Made by a program: the position numbers and the translations under genes. This document shows, one piece after another, positions 8,272 through 18,236 of a stretch of DNA of 64,000 nt. The DNA is taken from the NCBI RefSeq assembly GCF_036416795.1, contig NZ_CP143867.1, forward strand, positions 2,232,001 through 2,296,000. Reading direction: 5' to 3'. Origin of the DNA: Bacteroides sp. MSB163 (lineage in GTDB: Bacteria; Bacteroidota; Bacteroidia; Bacteroidales; Bacteroidaceae). The first letter of the stretch is position 1; each line of letters begins with the position of its first letter. The notes below the pieces were generated by a model that was not told the DNA's origin, made no database searches, and was given only the letters and a program-made list of their open reading frames with translations.

Positions 8272-11200
8272 ATGAGAAAGACATTCTTTGAAAAGTGCAT
8301 AAATCTGCATTTATGCCGTGTTGCATTGGTACTTCTATTTCTGGTACCTGCAATCAGTAGCCTTCAGGCTAACCCTTCTCAAAGCAAAACCATTTCGGGA
8401 GTTGTGACATCTGCTACGGACAATGAGCCGTTGATCGGTGTCAGCGTTCAGGTGAAAGAGGTTTCCATTGGTGCTATTACCGATATGGACGGTAAGTATT
8501 CTGTAACTGCCCTGCCCGGGCAAACGCTGGTATTCTCTTATATCGGCTACAAATCTCAGGAGTTTAAGGTAAGCGATGTTTCGGTTATCAATGTAGCATT
8601 GAGAGAAGATACCGAAATGTTGGATGAAGTAGTCGTGGTAGGTTACGGCGTTCAGAAAAAGAAGCTGGTAACCGGCGCTACGGTTCAGGTGAAGGGGGAA
8701 AACATTGCCAAACTGAACACAACCAACCCTTTGCAAGCCATGCAGGGGCAGACGCCAGGTGTGACGATTACCTCTACTACAGGTCAGCCGGGTAAGGATA
8801 TGAAGGTGTCAATCCGTGGTCTGGGAACAGTAGGTAATTCACAACCGCTATACCTTATTGATGGGGTGGGTGGTGATATTTCTACATTGAATCCGGCTGA
8901 TATCGAATCTATAGATATTCTGAAAGATGCAGCTTCGGCTGCTATTTACGGTGCACAGGCTGCCAATGGTGTGGTATTGATTACTACAAAATCGGGTAAA
9001 GAAGGGAAAGCATCAGTTTCTTTTGATGCTTACTATGGTATACAGAATGCTGCTCGCAAAGTGGATATGCTGAATGCTCAGGAATATATGATGATTATGG
9101 ATGAACAGGCCTTGAACTCTGGAGAGAGTGCTTATGACTGGAGCCGTTATAAAAGTATTCATGATGCTGACGGGAATATTTATGATACAGATTGGGTTGA
9201 CTCCATGATTAAGGATAATGCAAAAATGCAGAGTTATTCACTGGGTATCACGGGTGGATCTGCCTCTTCCACTTATGCTATGTCACTGGGTTATATGTCT
9301 CAGGAAGGTATCATTGGTGGTAATGAGGTTTCCGATTATGAACGCTACAACTTCCGTATAAACTCCGAACACAAGCTGTTTAACAACTTTCTGAAAGTTG
9401 GTGAGCACGTCAGCTTCATCCATAAGAACTATAAGAATATGAATGATGAGGGTAACGGACACAATGGCAACAAATTATATTCTGCCTTTAACACTTCTCC
9501 TCTGGCTCCTATCTACAGTGATAATGGCAAGTATAATTCTCCTTATAATAATACGGCTGCTTCTGACTGGAATGGCGGTGACGGAAACCCTTACGGACAA
9601 ATGATGACCCTGTCGCAGTCCCAGAATAAGAATAATACCTTTGCCGGTGATGTTTATGCCGAAATAGAACCGATTAAGAATTTGAAAGTAAGAACTTTAT
9701 TTGCAGCTTCTTACTCTTCTTATAACTACCGCAGCTTTACTCCGAAATATCAGTTTGACTCTTATACCGACAGAACTTATACCTCTGTAGAACAAAGTGC
9801 CGGTGACGGATTTACCCTTACCTGGCAGAATACGGCTTCTTACGACTGGAACTGGGGCAATCATGCGCTGAATGCACTGATCGGTATGGAATCTTCACGT
9901 ACCGATGGCTTTGATGTAGGTGCAGGACAGGCATACCTGACCAACGGCTTTGATAGTTGGGATAAGGCTTATGTCAACAATGGTACGGCACAATCCAAAG
10001 ATACCGGTCTTTCTGCATCCGGAAAGCCTTGGGACAGTTCCCGCAATGTATCCTACTTCGGACGTTTGGGCTGGAACTGGCAAGAAACTTATATGGTGAA
10101 TGCTACACTGCGTTGCGACGGTTCTTCCAAGTTTGCCCGCGGACACCGCTATGGTTGGTTCCCCTCTGTTTCTGCCGGTTGGACTATTACCAATGAAAAA
10201 TGGATGGAAAAGACCCAATCCTGGCTCGATTACCTGAAACTTCGCGTTAGTTGGGGACAAGTGGGTAACAATAATATAGATAATTATCAATACCTGGCTC
10301 CGGTGTCTTATTCCGGTTACTATACATTTGGAGAAGTGTCCGGTGCTACCAGCCCGGGATATGTTCAGGGTGCATTCCCCAGTCGCTTGGCTAACGAAGG
10401 CATCAAATGGGAGACATCTGAACAAACTAATATTGGTCTTGATGCCCGCTTCCTGAATGGTCGTCTGGGGCTGAATGCTGATTTCTATATCAAGACAACG
10501 AAAGACTGGTTGGTACAGGCTCCGGTTTTGTCTACTGCCGGAACAGACGGTCCTTTTATCAATGGTGGTGATGTGAAAAATACCGGCGTTGAACTGGCTC
10601 TCACCTGGAACGATCAGATTGGGCAAGACTTTCACTACAACATCGGCATCAATGGTGCGTATAACAAGAATGAGGTAGGCAATATCCCTACCGAGGATGG
10701 TATTATTCATGGTAAGACCGGTATATTGTATGATAACGCAGAAGAATTTTACCGTGCACAGAACGGTCATGCCATTGGTTATTTCTGGGGATATAAAACG
10801 GCGGGTATATTCCAGAACCAGCAGGAAATCCAGGATTGGATTGCAGCAGGCAATGGCGTTCTTCAGTCCAATCCCCAGCCGGGTGATGTGAAGTATGTGG
10901 ATGTGGACCATAACGGAACCATCGACACTGCTGATAAGGTTGATTTAGGAAATGGTATTCCTGATTTCACGTATGGTTTTACAATAGGTTTCGATTATAA
11001 AGGTTTCGATTTTTCGCTGAATGCTAATGGTGTGGTGGGAAATCAGATAGTCCAGTCTTTCAGACAGATTGCCAATAAGCAGTCTAACTATACTACAGCT
11101 ATTCTGGATCGCTGGACAGGTGAGGGCACTTCCAACAGAATTCCCCGCGTGACCAACACTACGGATAACTGGATGTTTTCTGATTTGTATGTACAGGATG

Positions 11201-11439
11201 GCGATTTCCTGCGTATCAGTAACATTACCCTTGGATATGATTTCTGCAAGCTGATGAAGATAAAATACATCTCACAGGCCCGCCTGTACGTGCAGGTGCA
11301 GAATGCATTCACATTCACCAAGTACGATGGTATGGATCCGGAAGTAGGCTATGGTTCCGAGAAATGGGTATCGGGCGTAGACCAGGGCTTCTATCCTCGT
11401 CCCCGTACTTTCCTGTTTGGGGTAAACCTTAAGTTCTAA
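8272..11439 (+). CDS. susC: SusC-like TonB-dependent outer-membrane oligosaccharide transporter
   Basis: A 1055-residue protein starting at ATG 8272 (MRKTFFEKC), with a signal peptide ending near QANPSQ. It contains a carboxypeptidase-regulatory-like domain (about 40-115, ISGVVTSATDNEPLIGVSV), a TonB-box-like DEVVVVGYGVQKKK, a plug domain (DIESIDILKDAASAAIYG) and a 22-strand barrel ending in an aromatic residue (GVNLKF). It imports glycan oligosaccharides across the outer membrane, powered by TonB-ExbBD, with the downstream SusD acting as a lid. It is followed 24 bases later by susD. The context of GH5, GH31, GH2, GH3 and GH95 points to xyloglucan fragments as cargo. Confidence 0.95.
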   Translation: MRKTFFEKCINLHLCRVALVLLFLVPAISSLQANPSQSKTISGVVTSATDNEPLIGVSVQVKEVSIGAITDMDGKYSVTALPGQTLVFSYIGYKSQEFKVSDVSVINVALREDTEMLDEVVVVGYGVQKKKLVTGATVQVKGENIAKLNTTNPLQAMQGQTPGVTITSTTGQPGKDMKVSIRGLGTVGNSQPLYLIDGVGGDISTLNPADIESIDILKDAASAAIYGAQAANGVVLITTKSGKEGKASVSFDAYYGIQNAARKVDMLNAQEYMMIMDEQALNSGESAYDWSRYKSIHDADGNIYDTDWVDSMIKDNAKMQSYSLGITGGSASSTYAMSLGYMSQEGIIGGNEVSDYERYNFRINSEHKLFNNFLKVGEHVSFIHKNYKNMNDEGNGHNGNKLYSAFNTSPLAPIYSDNGKYNSPYNNTAASDWNGGDGNPYGQMMTLSQSQNKNNTFAGDVYAEIEPIKNLKVRTLFAASYSSYNYRSFTPKYQFDSYTDRTYTSVEQSAGDGFTLTWQNTASYDWNWGNHALNALIGMESSRTDGFDVGAGQAYLTNGFDSWDKAYVNNGTAQSKDTGLSASGKPWDSSRNVSYFGRLGWNWQETYMVNATLRCDGSSKFARGHRYGWFPSVSAGWTITNEKWMEKTQSWLDYLKLRVSWGQVGNNNIDNYQYLAPVSYSGYYTFGEVSGATSPGYVQGAFPSRLANEGIKWETSEQTNIGLDARFLNGRLGLNADFYIKTTKDWLVQAPVLSTAGTDGPFINGGDVKNTGVELALTWNDQIGQDFHYNIGINGAYNKNEVGNIPTEDGIIHGKTGILYDNAEEFYRAQNGHAIGYFWGYKTAGIFQNQQEIQDWIAAGNGVLQSNPQPGDVKYVDVDHNGTIDTADKVDLGNGIPDFTYGFTIGFDYKGFDFSLNANGVVGNQIVQSFRQIANKQSNYTTAILDRWTGEGTSNRIPRVTNTTDNWMFSDLYVQDGDFLRISNITLGYDFCKLMKIKYISQARLYVQVQNAFTFTKYDGMDPEVGYGSEKWVSGVDQGFYPRPRTFLFGVNLKF

Positions 11440-11463
11440 TGATAACATTAAAAGGAATAAACT

Positions 11464-13137
11464 ATGAATAAGTTCAAATTGAATATAATAGCGTTGGTAC
11501 TTGGAGGACTTACATTGGCTTCATGTGCGGAAAGCTTTTTAGATGTGGAATCTAAGACCTCATCTAACACCGGAAACTTCTATAAGAGCAAAGATGATGC
11601 TGAGCTCGCCCTGATAGGCTGTTATAATGCCTGGAAACGTACGACTTCGGATGATACGTGGGGATTCTATATTTGCTCGGAACTGATGGCTGATGAATGC
11701 CTTGCAGGAACGGGCGTCACGGATGCACCCAACTATCAGGTGGTTGACCGCTTTGATATAGGACGTTATTCTGCTGGTACAAGTTTGCTTGAAACAAGTT
11801 GGGACTCTTATTACAGAGCCATTTACCGTTGTAATGAAATTCTGAAATATGAAGCAATGGGACAGTTTGAATGGGCGGGCGACGAGACTGCACGAGGGCG
11901 ACTGATAGGTCAATGTCGTGTGATACGTGCCCTCTGCTACTTTGATATGGTACGTTTGTGGGAGAACATTCCGCTATTAACGGAGCCGACGGATCAGAAT
12001 GTTCCACAGTCGGATCCCCATGCCGTATATGCTACTATCGTTGAAGACCTGAAATACGCTATTGAGAATATTCCGGCCAATGCATACCCGAAAGCAGAAG
12101 CCTCTGCTAATGACGGTCGCATCACTAAATATGCCGCTGAGGCTTTGATGGCCCGTGTGTATCTCTTCTATACCGGATATTATGGTAAGGACTTGGCTAA
12201 TGTAACCAAAGATGAAGTGGTAGGCTATCTGGATGATATCATAACCTCAAAAGAGTATAAATTGCTGCCAGAATTCAAAGATTTATGGCCGGCTGCATCC
12301 AGCGTTTCCCAATCGGCTGCTGAGGCTTGGGATGCAGAAAAGACTACTTATAAGGAAATTAATGATGAAGTCATCCTGCAAATGAAATTCAACTATACGG
12401 ATGACCGTTATAATACAGGTGGTGACGTGGACGGTAACCGTTGGCTGGTAATGTTGGGACTCCGCAAATTCTGGTACTCTCCTTATGCTTACGGCTGGGG
12501 CTGTTGTACTGTGCATCCTAAAATCTGGAATGCTTATTCAGCAGATGATGCCCGTCGTTCTGCTTCCATCATAGACATAGCCGGAGAGGGCATTGCGGCG
12601 AAAACCGGTTTTGATGAATACCTGAGAGACCAACGTGAGTATACCGGTTATGCTATCAAGAAGTATACTCCGACTTGCTATTATAATGGTGTCTCTTCTG
12701 TTCCGGAACAAACATCGACCAGTGCGGTACAGGAAAAACAATACCAGCCTTATATTGTGCTCCGTTATGCCGATGTCCTGCTGATGGCGGCAGAACTGGG
12801 TGGAACACCTACGAAGACAGCGCAGGATTGTCTGGATGAAGTCCGTAGTCGTGCAAAAGTACCTACGGGAGTGGCTCCTACCAAAGAAAACATCATGAAG
12901 GAACGTATGCTTGAATTTGCTTTCGAAGGTATACGCTATTGGGATCTGCTTCGCCAAGGTGTAGATTATGCGGCTAATGAAATAGCTGAGAGTAACCTGA
13001 CTGTGTTGTCTGGTAATCAGGAAGAAAGTATCACTATTGATGCTGCTAATATAAAGGATAAGCGCGGACTGATGCAGATCCCTCAGAACCAGATAACTCT
13101 CTCTAATGGACTTTTGAAACAAAATACCGGCTGGTGA
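11464..13137 (+). CDS. susD: SusD/RagB-like surface glycan-binding lipoprotein
   Basis: A 557-residue lipoprotein with lipobox LASC (MNKFKLNIIALVLGG, Cys21). The N-terminal SusD-like helical TPR region (SFLDVESKTSSNTGNFYKS; FYKSKDDAELALIGCY) and the C-terminal RagB/SusD domain with ERMLEFAFEGIRYWDLLR are both present. It forms the lid of the SusC transporter and holds oligosaccharides with exposed aromatic residues. It ends TGATAA, a double stop, and the next gene starts 22 bases later, so the three genes form one operon. Confidence 0.95.
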   Translation: MNKFKLNIIALVLGGLTLASCAESFLDVESKTSSNTGNFYKSKDDAELALIGCYNAWKRTTSDDTWGFYICSELMADECLAGTGVTDAPNYQVVDRFDIGRYSAGTSLLETSWDSYYRAIYRCNEILKYEAMGQFEWAGDETARGRLIGQCRVIRALCYFDMVRLWENIPLLTEPTDQNVPQSDPHAVYATIVEDLKYAIENIPANAYPKAEASANDGRITKYAAEALMARVYLFYTGYYGKDLANVTKDEVVGYLDDIITSKEYKLLPEFKDLWPAASSVSQSAAEAWDAEKTTYKEINDEVILQMKFNYTDDRYNTGGDVDGNRWLVMLGLRKFWYSPYAYGWGCCTVHPKIWNAYSADDARRSASIIDIAGEGIAAKTGFDEYLRDQREYTGYAIKKYTPTCYYNGVSSVPEQTSTSAVQEKQYQPYIVLRYADVLLMAAELGGTPTKTAQDCLDEVRSRAKVPTGVAPTKENIMKERMLEFAFEGIRYWDLLRQGVDYAANEIAESNLTVLSGNQEESITIDAANIKDKRGLMQIPQNQITLSNGLLKQNTGW

Positions 13138-13159
13138 TAACTATTAAAACTAAAGAATC

Positions 13160-15229
13160 ATGAAAAAGATATTTTATAAAATATATGCTTCGTTGGTGGT
13201 ATTGGTGCTGATATTCGTTGCCTGTACACCAGATAGCAACGAGTTGGAAATACCCGATGTTACAGCGGATGATCTGGCAGAAGGAATAGCCTACACAATA
13301 ACCCATGATGCCGCTAATCCTAATATTGTCTATCTGGAAAGCAAGATGGGCAGCAAGTACACTCCTCTTTGGGAACATCCGATGGGACGTAGCCAGGAAC
13401 AGAAGATTACATTAAAAATGGCCTTTGACGGCACATACACCGTGAAATTTGGAGTAGAAACCCGAGGTGGCGCTGTATATGGTGAACCGGCAACTTTTAC
13501 TGTAGAGGATTTCTGTGCTGATTTCGTAACAGGTGAAATGTGGGATTTTCTGGCAGGTGGTGCCGGAAATTCGAAGACTTGGGTGCCTGATACGGGTAAT
13601 TATGGGATGAAACAAGGCTTTTATTCGTGTTTCGATCCGACTGCGACTTATCTTGATATGATTGCCGATGCCGGAAAGAATAATTGGTATGCCAAGGATA
13701 AAACTTGGTGGGAACCCGGTAATGGTGATGTAGGCATTACAGCAGACGATCTTAACTCCTATATGACTTTCTCGCTTGAGGGAAAAGCAGGGTTGACCGT
13801 TCATCGTTTTACCGACGGACAGGAAACGGTAACTGAAGGTATGTTCAGCATGAATACGGATGATCATACGATGTCAGCCATTGATGTAGATTTCGTGCAT
13901 GGTGCCTGGGCAGATGGTAAGGCTGTGGATTTCAGAAATGGTTTCCAAATTCTGGTACTTACAGAAAATCAGTTGATGATTGGTAATTACCGTGACGAGG
14001 CATTGTCCGGTGAAGGTAAATGTGTGTATTGCTGGAATTTCGTTTCCAAAGAATATGCTGATAACTATGTGCCCGAACCGGAAGAGCCTGAACCATCGGA
14101 GCCGCAACTGCCGGATGGCTGGAAAGATGATGTTTCGGAAACTGTGAGCGTTGTCACGTCCACCACTATCAAATGGACATTATCTAAAAAGAATCCTGTG
14201 GACTGGGCATCACAAAGCGGCAAGTTGCTGAATGGATGGACTTCTCTGTCTGATTATCCTGATTGGCTGGGAACTCCTGATCCGGCGGCATACGAAGGAT
14301 TTGCAATGATTTTGGACAGTAAAGAAATGAAAGCCACTTTTGTAACTCCTGATGGCGGCGAAACTGAAATGTCCTATACTTTGGATGATAAAGGTATTTA
14401 TGCTTTCAGCGGTACGATACCTACAGTGACTATTGTAGGCTGGATGACTTTCCATGTAAGTGATGCGAATACTTTGCGTATCTTGAGCATAGAAAAAGAT
14501 AATGAAGGTAATCTGTCGGGCATGTGGTTAGGTATCCCTAATCCTGATAAACCGGATACGGAATATATAGCTTATCATTTTAACCCTACGGCTGTTGGTG
14601 CAGGTGGCACTGAGGACAAGAATGAAATTATTAAGAAAAGGCTGACAGGTGGCAGCTCTCGTACGTACAGACTGGATTATGAACACATCATATGTACATG
14701 GGCCAATAATTGGGTCTATGATAACATTACTGATGGTATGAAAGCCAACTATGTAACCTCCACTTTGCCCGATTGGACCAATTGGACTTATTCTGCCGCT
14801 AATATTGCGAATGTGGATAAGTTTAGGCTAACTTTTGGAAGTGATGGCTCACTGATATTCGTGAATAATCAGGGAACAAGTACTACTGCTACATACTCTT
14901 TTCTTGCTGCTGATGACTGGTACGGAATGCCTTTGGTGCAATTTCCGGAGGATCTTGATATGTTCTTTGAGATGAGTGGAGTTGATGGTGGCTGGTTGAA
15001 TTTTGAACTTCAGTTCAATAATGGGAAGACTGATGAGAATGGCGAAGTTATACCGCCTGTCGGCAATGTTCCGCAAGGAGGTGGATTCCTTGAATTGTAT
15101 GACTGGGATTTGGACGCAAGTGGCAAGGTGACTGGTCTATGGTTGGGTATGGACAATGGACAGGGAGCCGCTACATTGAAGACTTTGAGTAACCAGCGTA
15201 AAGTATTTCATTTACTGGTTGTAGAATAA
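13160..15229 (+). CDS. Modular surface glycan-binding lipoprotein (SGBP-like)
   Basis: A 689-residue protein with lipobox FVAC (Cys21), placed where xyloglucan loci carry an auxiliary surface glycan-binding protein. An N-terminal PKD/Ig-like region (about 40-115, FDGTYTVKFGVETRGG) precedes three beta-rich modules. The modules (about 120-305, 335-480 and 495-689) share the same plan: an initial W-rich stretch, a 'FSLEG/FVTPDGG/FGSDGS' strand pair, and a closing strand such as SGMWLGIPN or TGLWLGMDN. Many exposed Trp and Tyr residues fit carbohydrate stacking. No catalytic motif was seen. The IS element begins 18 bases after its stop, but the reading frame appears complete. Confidence 0.7.
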   Translation: MKKIFYKIYASLVVLVLIFVACTPDSNELEIPDVTADDLAEGIAYTITHDAANPNIVYLESKMGSKYTPLWEHPMGRSQEQKITLKMAFDGTYTVKFGVETRGGAVYGEPATFTVEDFCADFVTGEMWDFLAGGAGNSKTWVPDTGNYGMKQGFYSCFDPTATYLDMIADAGKNNWYAKDKTWWEPGNGDVGITADDLNSYMTFSLEGKAGLTVHRFTDGQETVTEGMFSMNTDDHTMSAIDVDFVHGAWADGKAVDFRNGFQILVLTENQLMIGNYRDEALSGEGKCVYCWNFVSKEYADNYVPEPEEPEPSEPQLPDGWKDDVSETVSVVTSTTIKWTLSKKNPVDWASQSGKLLNGWTSLSDYPDWLGTPDPAAYEGFAMILDSKEMKATFVTPDGGETEMSYTLDDKGIYAFSGTIPTVTIVGWMTFHVSDANTLRILSIEKDNEGNLSGMWLGIPNPDKPDTEYIAYHFNPTAVGAGGTEDKNEIIKKRLTGGSSRTYRLDYEHIICTWANNWVYDNITDGMKANYVTSTLPDWTNWTYSAANIANVDKFRLTFGSDGSLIFVNNQGTSTTATYSFLAADDWYGMPLVQFPEDLDMFFEMSGVDGGWLNFELQFNNGKTDENGEVIPPVGNVPQGGGFLELYDWDLDASGKVTGLWLGMDNGQGAATLKTLSNQRKVFHLLVVE

Positions 15230-15247
15230 GAAGTTTTTTCGATAAAG

Positions 15248-17093
15248 GAGGTTGTGTCAAAATGCTGGCACAACCTTTTTTTATGCGCAAAGCCCGGACT
15301 TTCCCAAGCCCAGGCTTTGTTATTACCCAAAGTTTATGTAACTTTAGGCATCATTTTTTTCGTTATGGCAAAGTTACATTTTCGTCCTTACATTCCCAAC
15401 CAAACCGTTCTTTTTCCACAAAGAATTGATGAAAACATAGCTGCCGACGACCCTGTCCGCATAGTCAATGCAGTTGTTGATAATCTCAATCTTGATAATT
15501 TCAAGAAGCTTTATAAAGAAACGGGGCGCTCAGCTTATCATCCTAAAATGATGCTTAAGGTAATTATCTACGCTTACATGAATAATATCTATTCCTGTCG
15601 TAAAATAGAGAAGCTTCTTTTGCGTGACGTTCATTATATCTGGCTTGCCGGTCATGAGCATCCGGATTTCATAACCATCAACCGTTTCCGTAACCGTGTA
15701 AAGGAGGAGATTAACAACGTTTTCACGCAGTTGGTTCTTGTCCTTGCCGATAAGGGTTTCATCAGTCTTGACGTGGAGTATATCGACGGTACCAAGATTG
15801 AGTCCAAGGCCAACAAATATACTTTTGTCTGGCGCAAGACAGTCGAAAAGAACCGTACAAGGTTGCTGAATAAGGTTCGCATCCTTCTGGAGCAGGTGGA
15901 TGAAGCCATTGTACAGGAGAACTCTGTAAAAGACACATCCGTTGAGTTGACTCCCTCCATGCTCTCTAATATAGTGGATGAACTCAAAGAAGTGCTGGAA
16001 CACCAGCCTGTAACACAGGACAAGGAACAAAAGAAAGCTCTGCGTGAAAAGAAGAAACAGGTCAGGGAACTTGAAGGGTATCGTGACAAGCTGATGGAAT
16101 ACGACAATCACCTTGAAGTCCTTGGAGAACGTAATTCCTATTCCAAGACCGATCCTGATGCTACATTCATGCGTATGAAAGAAGACGCCATGAAGAACGG
16201 GCAGACCAAGCCCGGGTATAATTTACAAACAGGTACTGAAAACCAATTCATCATAGACTTCCGGCTGTTTCCCAACCCCACCGATCCGCTGCCCCTGATC
16301 CCTTTCTTCCACTCCTTCCAGCACCGCTATAACCGCTTACCGGGTATCGGTGTGGCAGACTCCGGTTACGGCTCGGAAGAAAATTACCGGTTCATGCAGG
16401 AAAACGGGATAGAGGCCTTTGTCAAGTACAACTACTTCCATAAAGAGCAGCGTCCCCGTTATACTCCCAACCCGTTCCATGCGGAAAGTCTCCATTACAA
16501 TGCGGGGGAGGATTATTACGTTTGTCCGATGGGGCAACACATGAACCGCATAGGAACCAGACATGACAAAACAGCGAGCGGATACATCACCGAAAGTGCC
16601 CGGTACAAAGCACAAAGATGCGAAGGTTGTCCTTTGCATGGAAGTTGTTTTAAAGCACGGGGGAACCGTATTATAGAAGTCAACCACCGGTTAAACCAAT
16701 ACAAACGGCAGGCACGGGAAAGGTTAGTCTCAGAAGAAGGAGTCAGGTATAGGGGCAGGCGGTGTATAGAACCGGAAGCTGTTTTCGGACAAATGAAATA
16801 CAACATGGCATACAAGGGGTTCCGGCATGTGGGAGAAGACAAGGTGACAATGGACTTTGCCTTCTTTGCCATAGCTTTTAATATCAAAAAGATGTGTGCA
16901 AAACTGAGAAAAACAGGAAAGGAGCTCATTACACTTACTAAATCTATATTTATTGGACTATTTATAACCCAATACAACGGGAATATAGCAACTTGTTACC
17001 AAATGAATGAGAAAAAAGCGGCGTAGACAAAAGAAAAGATAACAGGACTATAAATTATAGAAAAAGGTTGTGCCAACGTTTTGACACAACCTC
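15248..17093 (+). mobile_element. IS1182-family insertion sequence with about 33-bp terminal inverted repeats
   Basis: The left end (GAGGTTGTGTCAAAA at 15248-15262, continuing to GGCACAACCTTTTT) is matched by the right end on the opposite strand, terminating at 17093 (TTTTGACACAACCTC). About 33 bases pair with only a few mismatches. Each end also carries an internal GGTTGTG/CACAACC hairpin. The element is 1846 bp with one transposase gene. No target-site duplication could be found, which fits a deletion having accompanied or followed insertion. Confidence 0.85.
15365..17026 (+). CDS. IS1182-family transposase
   Basis: A 553-residue transposase starting at ATG 15365 (MAKLHFRPYIPNQTVLFP). An InsH-type N-terminal domain (DUF772: GRSAYHPKMMLKVIIYAYMN, about 45-120) is followed by a DDE_6-type catalytic region: DVEYIDGTKIESKANKY, then IGVADSGYGSEENY, then a Cys-rich zinc-like stretch (CEGCPLHGSC) and RRCIEPEAVFGQMKYN. 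Acidic residues of the DDE triad fall in these motifs. The longer frame to 15254 overlaps the inverted repeat and is not used. It appears intact and possibly active. Confidence 0.9.
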   Translation: MAKLHFRPYIPNQTVLFPQRIDENIAADDPVRIVNAVVDNLNLDNFKKLYKETGRSAYHPKMMLKVIIYAYMNNIYSCRKIEKLLLRDVHYIWLAGHEHPDFITINRFRNRVKEEINNVFTQLVLVLADKGFISLDVEYIDGTKIESKANKYTFVWRKTVEKNRTRLLNKVRILLEQVDEAIVQENSVKDTSVELTPSMLSNIVDELKEVLEHQPVTQDKEQKKALREKKKQVRELEGYRDKLMEYDNHLEVLGERNSYSKTDPDATFMRMKEDAMKNGQTKPGYNLQTGTENQFIIDFRLFPNPTDPLPLIPFFHSFQHRYNRLPGIGVADSGYGSEENYRFMQENGIEAFVKYNYFHKEQRPRYTPNPFHAESLHYNAGEDYYVCPMGQHMNRIGTRHDKTASGYITESARYKAQRCEGCPLHGSCFKARGNRIIEVNHRLNQYKRQARERLVSEEGVRYRGRRCIEPEAVFGQMKYNMAYKGFRHVGEDKVTMDFAFFAIAFNIKKMCAKLRKTGKELITLTKSIFIGLFITQYNGNIATCYQMNEKKAA

Positions 17094-17889
17094 ATTCGCG
17101 TGCGCGTGCTCCTTCGCGTACCATGCCATAAACGAATTTCTTATTTTCTTTTGCTAATTGAGAGGGGATACTCTGCCACACATATCTGATTTTAGCTATC
17201 AGATTAGAAGGAGCATGTTTCGAAAAATCACTTTCATAAGCGCTCAACAATTGTTCCTGTATCTTTTCCACTTCGAAGAAGTCTTGTGTATCCAGCCAGC
17301 TTTGCACGGCAGCGGGCATTCCACCGATGATGAAATACCGTTTTAAGTGTTCTTGCAGCTTTTCGGTGAAAGCATTGGTATCTAAATTGCCGTTCATCAC
17401 ATAGTCAAGTAGCAGCTCTTCTCCGTTGGCAAGTAGAAACTCCCGGAATGAGAGAGGTTGCAGAGTCAGGAATTCTACTTTACCTACCGGAAAAGAAGTT
17501 CCCTGATGTAGTGCTACTCCCAGCAGTGAACCTGCACAGCAAATGGCGTATTCGGGAGCCTCTTCAGTGAAGTACTTTAAAGAAGTCAATGCGCGCGGAA
17601 CTTCCTGCACTTCATCGAAAATGATAAGTGTCTTCTCGGGTTGAATACGTTTGCCATGGAATACGGAAAGTTGTTCAATGATGCGTTCCGGACTGATGCT
17701 TCCCTCAAATATATTATTAATGGAATTGTCCTGTTCAAAGTTGATATAGCAGATGTCTTCGAAGCATTCCGTACCGAATGTTTTCAGTAACCAGGTTTTG
17801 CCAACCTGTCGTGCTCCTTGAAGTATCAAGGGCTTGCGTCCTTGCTTGTTTTTCCATTGGATAAGTTCTTCTATCAGTAATCGTTTCAT
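17092..17889 (-). pseudogene. AAA-family ATP-binding protein (AAA_14/DUF4143 type), 3' end removed by the IS
   Basis: The frame starts MKRLLIEELIQWKNKQGRKP and has Walker A GARQVGKT (about 27-34), Walker B TLIIFDEVQE (about 95) and CCAGSLLGVALH, typical of the AAA_14 ATPases that carry a C-terminal DUF4143 nuclease-like domain. Family members are about 380-430 residues; this one stops at 265 in GARARE. The stop TGA spans the IS boundary: the last two bases belong to the IS end (17092-17093). The missing part is not on the other side of the IS, where the SGBP gene ends. The gene is a 3'-truncated remnant and lies against the direction of the surrounding polysaccharide locus. Confidence 0.85.
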
Positions 17890-18236
17890 TCTTTTCTGCT
17901 GTTATGCGCAAATGTACTTATAATAAGAAACTTATGCAAGGGAAATCACGTTTTCCTGTGGACAAAAGCCCCGCTTCGTCACATTTTCCTATGGACAAAG
18001 TAGGGCTTCTATCACATTTTCCGATGGACTCTTCTGTTTTTTTGTACCAGCTCTATAAAATGGACACTGAAAATGGGCGATATGTCGGCTATTGGAAACC
18101 ATTTATCCCGGGGTGATAACAAATCATACCGTTCCATATAACATCCTGAATCGACTGTATGCCCGTTTTGCCCTATCTTTGCCAACACGGGATTTCATCC
18201 CTAACCTGACATTTAAGAACGAAAAACATTACGGTC
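17890..18236. other. Intergenic region between truncated AAA gene and GH5 (347 bp)
   Basis: Besides the three 33-bp repeats it holds a -7-like box TATCTTTGC at 18174-18182, about 55 bases before the GH5 start. This suggests that the GH5 genes have their own promoter, separate from susC. No clear -33 box was found. This may have become necessary after the IS separated the GH5 genes from the susCD operon. Confidence 0.4.
17946..18030 (+). repeat. Three 33-bp tandem repeats upstream of the GH5 genes
   Basis: Copies begin at 17946, 17979 and 18012 with exact 33-base spacing. The conserved core is TCACATTTTCCTATGGACAA with a few changes per copy, followed by a less conserved 12 bases. The period is a multiple of three, and an open frame (17904-18116, 70 residues) reads it as an 11-residue repeat SHFPMDK plus four variable residues. 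Whether this is a peptide or a cis-acting repeat is undecided. No such peptide family was recognised. Confidence 0.6.

Noticed and set aside
9895..10911. 338-residue minus-strand open frame inside susC
   Set aside because: It is antisense to a clear SusC barrel, has no recognisable domain or start context, and follows from codon bias of the real gene.
15254..15364. Upstream extension of the transposase
   Set aside because: It overlaps the terminal inverted repeat; the family start MAKLHF is at 15365.
17946..18030. Possible CRISPR-like array
   Set aside because: Only three repeats at a 33-base period with about 12 bases between cores; no true spacers and no cas genes.
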